From: Bog-532 sp963828445
GTDB taxonomy: Bacteria; Actinomycetota; Actinomycetes; Streptosporangiales; Streptosporangiaceae
DNA: 64,000 nt
Assembly: GCA_963828445.1 (NCBI GenBank)
Contig: CAWHFP010000040.1
Span: 124,001-188,000 of the forward strand
Reading direction: 5' to 3'
Position numbers and translations under genes: made by a program. Below the pieces are notes generated by a model that was given only the letters and a program-made list of their open reading frames with translations, was not told where the DNA came from and made no database searches. Positions 63,960 through 64,000 of this stretch are shown here, in pieces (position 1 is the first letter of the stretch; each line of letters begins with the position of its first letter).

Positions 63960-64000
63960 CCGGACCACGGCCCCGGTCGGCCGAAGAGCAGGACCGCCCG

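Noticed and set aside
1..64000. tRNA/rRNA genes, insertion sequences, integrases and phage genes
   Set aside because: None could be recognised on either strand. Accessory loci (EndoU, amyloid-motif operon, SMC-like operon) lack flanking mobile-element signatures I could see.

Overview
The window is chromosomal DNA of a very GC-rich actinobacterium. The evidence is strong G/C preference at codon position 3, frequent GTG starts, many leaderless genes (a TANNNT-like -10 box 6-7 nt before the start codon), and actinobacterial families: GAF-ANTAR, F420-type PPOX, DinB/DUF664, DUF6131, a DGPF/ECF42-type sigma pair and SoxR with SoxR boxes. Genus cannot be fixed by eye; a soil member of Streptosporangiales, Catenulisporales or a relative is my guess. 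I see no rRNA, tRNA, CRISPR array, transposase or phage gene.

Layout. 1-6.7 kb: the end of a possible ribbon-helix-helix protein, a photolyase, then (minus strand) a HAD phosphatase and trehalose-6-phosphate synthase followed by two tiny paralogous peptide genes absent from ordinary ORF calls; a Gfo/Idh/MocA oxidoreductase, a cold-shock protein and an ICMT-like membrane protein. 6.7-16.3 kb: a secreted CAP protein, then a glycoside-use locus (ROK regulator, GH1 beta-glucosidase, two sugar permeases, a sugar-binding lipoprotein) with a divergent beta-glucuronidase. The ROK and GH1 genes each carry a frameshift. 16.3-22 kb: a frameshifted conserved protein, an AlkD-type repair protein, an EndoU nuclease toxin with MafI-like immunity protein, a flavoprotein, a lipoprotein, a GAF-ANTAR regulator and a DUF6131 peptide. 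22-27 kb: two tandem secreted sedolisin (S53) proteases, an alpha/beta hydrolase and an NADP oxidoreductase.

27-30.5 kb is the most interesting accessory block. An NrtR-type Nudix regulator with a perfect palindromic operator is divergent from a two-gene operon: a multi-spanning membrane protein ending in an NNGVI..SG...SAFG motif, and a nucleoside-phosphorylase-like enzyme that begins with the same motif. This matches the logic of amyloid-signalling effector/sensor pairs. 30.5-34.9 kb holds a GNAT, an aldehyde dehydrogenase, a MarR/VOC/AlkA cluster and a zinc-ribbon microprotein. 35.1-40.9 kb is a four-gene operon, every junction overlapping by RTGA, that encodes a large SMC-like coiled-coil ATPase and three small partners. 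It resembles MksBEF/Wadjet in form but has no JetD-type nuclease.

41.4-64 kb is mostly housekeeping and stress genes: a Nudix hydrolase, DinB, an ECF sigma / membrane anti-sigma-like / class A PBP operon whose PBP has lost its transpeptidase motifs, a TraR/DksA homologue without zinc cysteines, a DEAD-box helicase, the DGPF/ECF42 pair, two SxxK serine hydrolases, an amidohydrolase, a frameshifted CocE-like hydrolase, a DJ-1/GlxA pair, kinase/cupin/TspO, a SoxR regulon, an SDR, a decayed TipA-like regulator, a YiiX-like protein, a rhodanese and CsbD. Five apparently intact-by-length genes carry single frameshifts; whether these are mutations or residual assembly errors needs read-level evidence.
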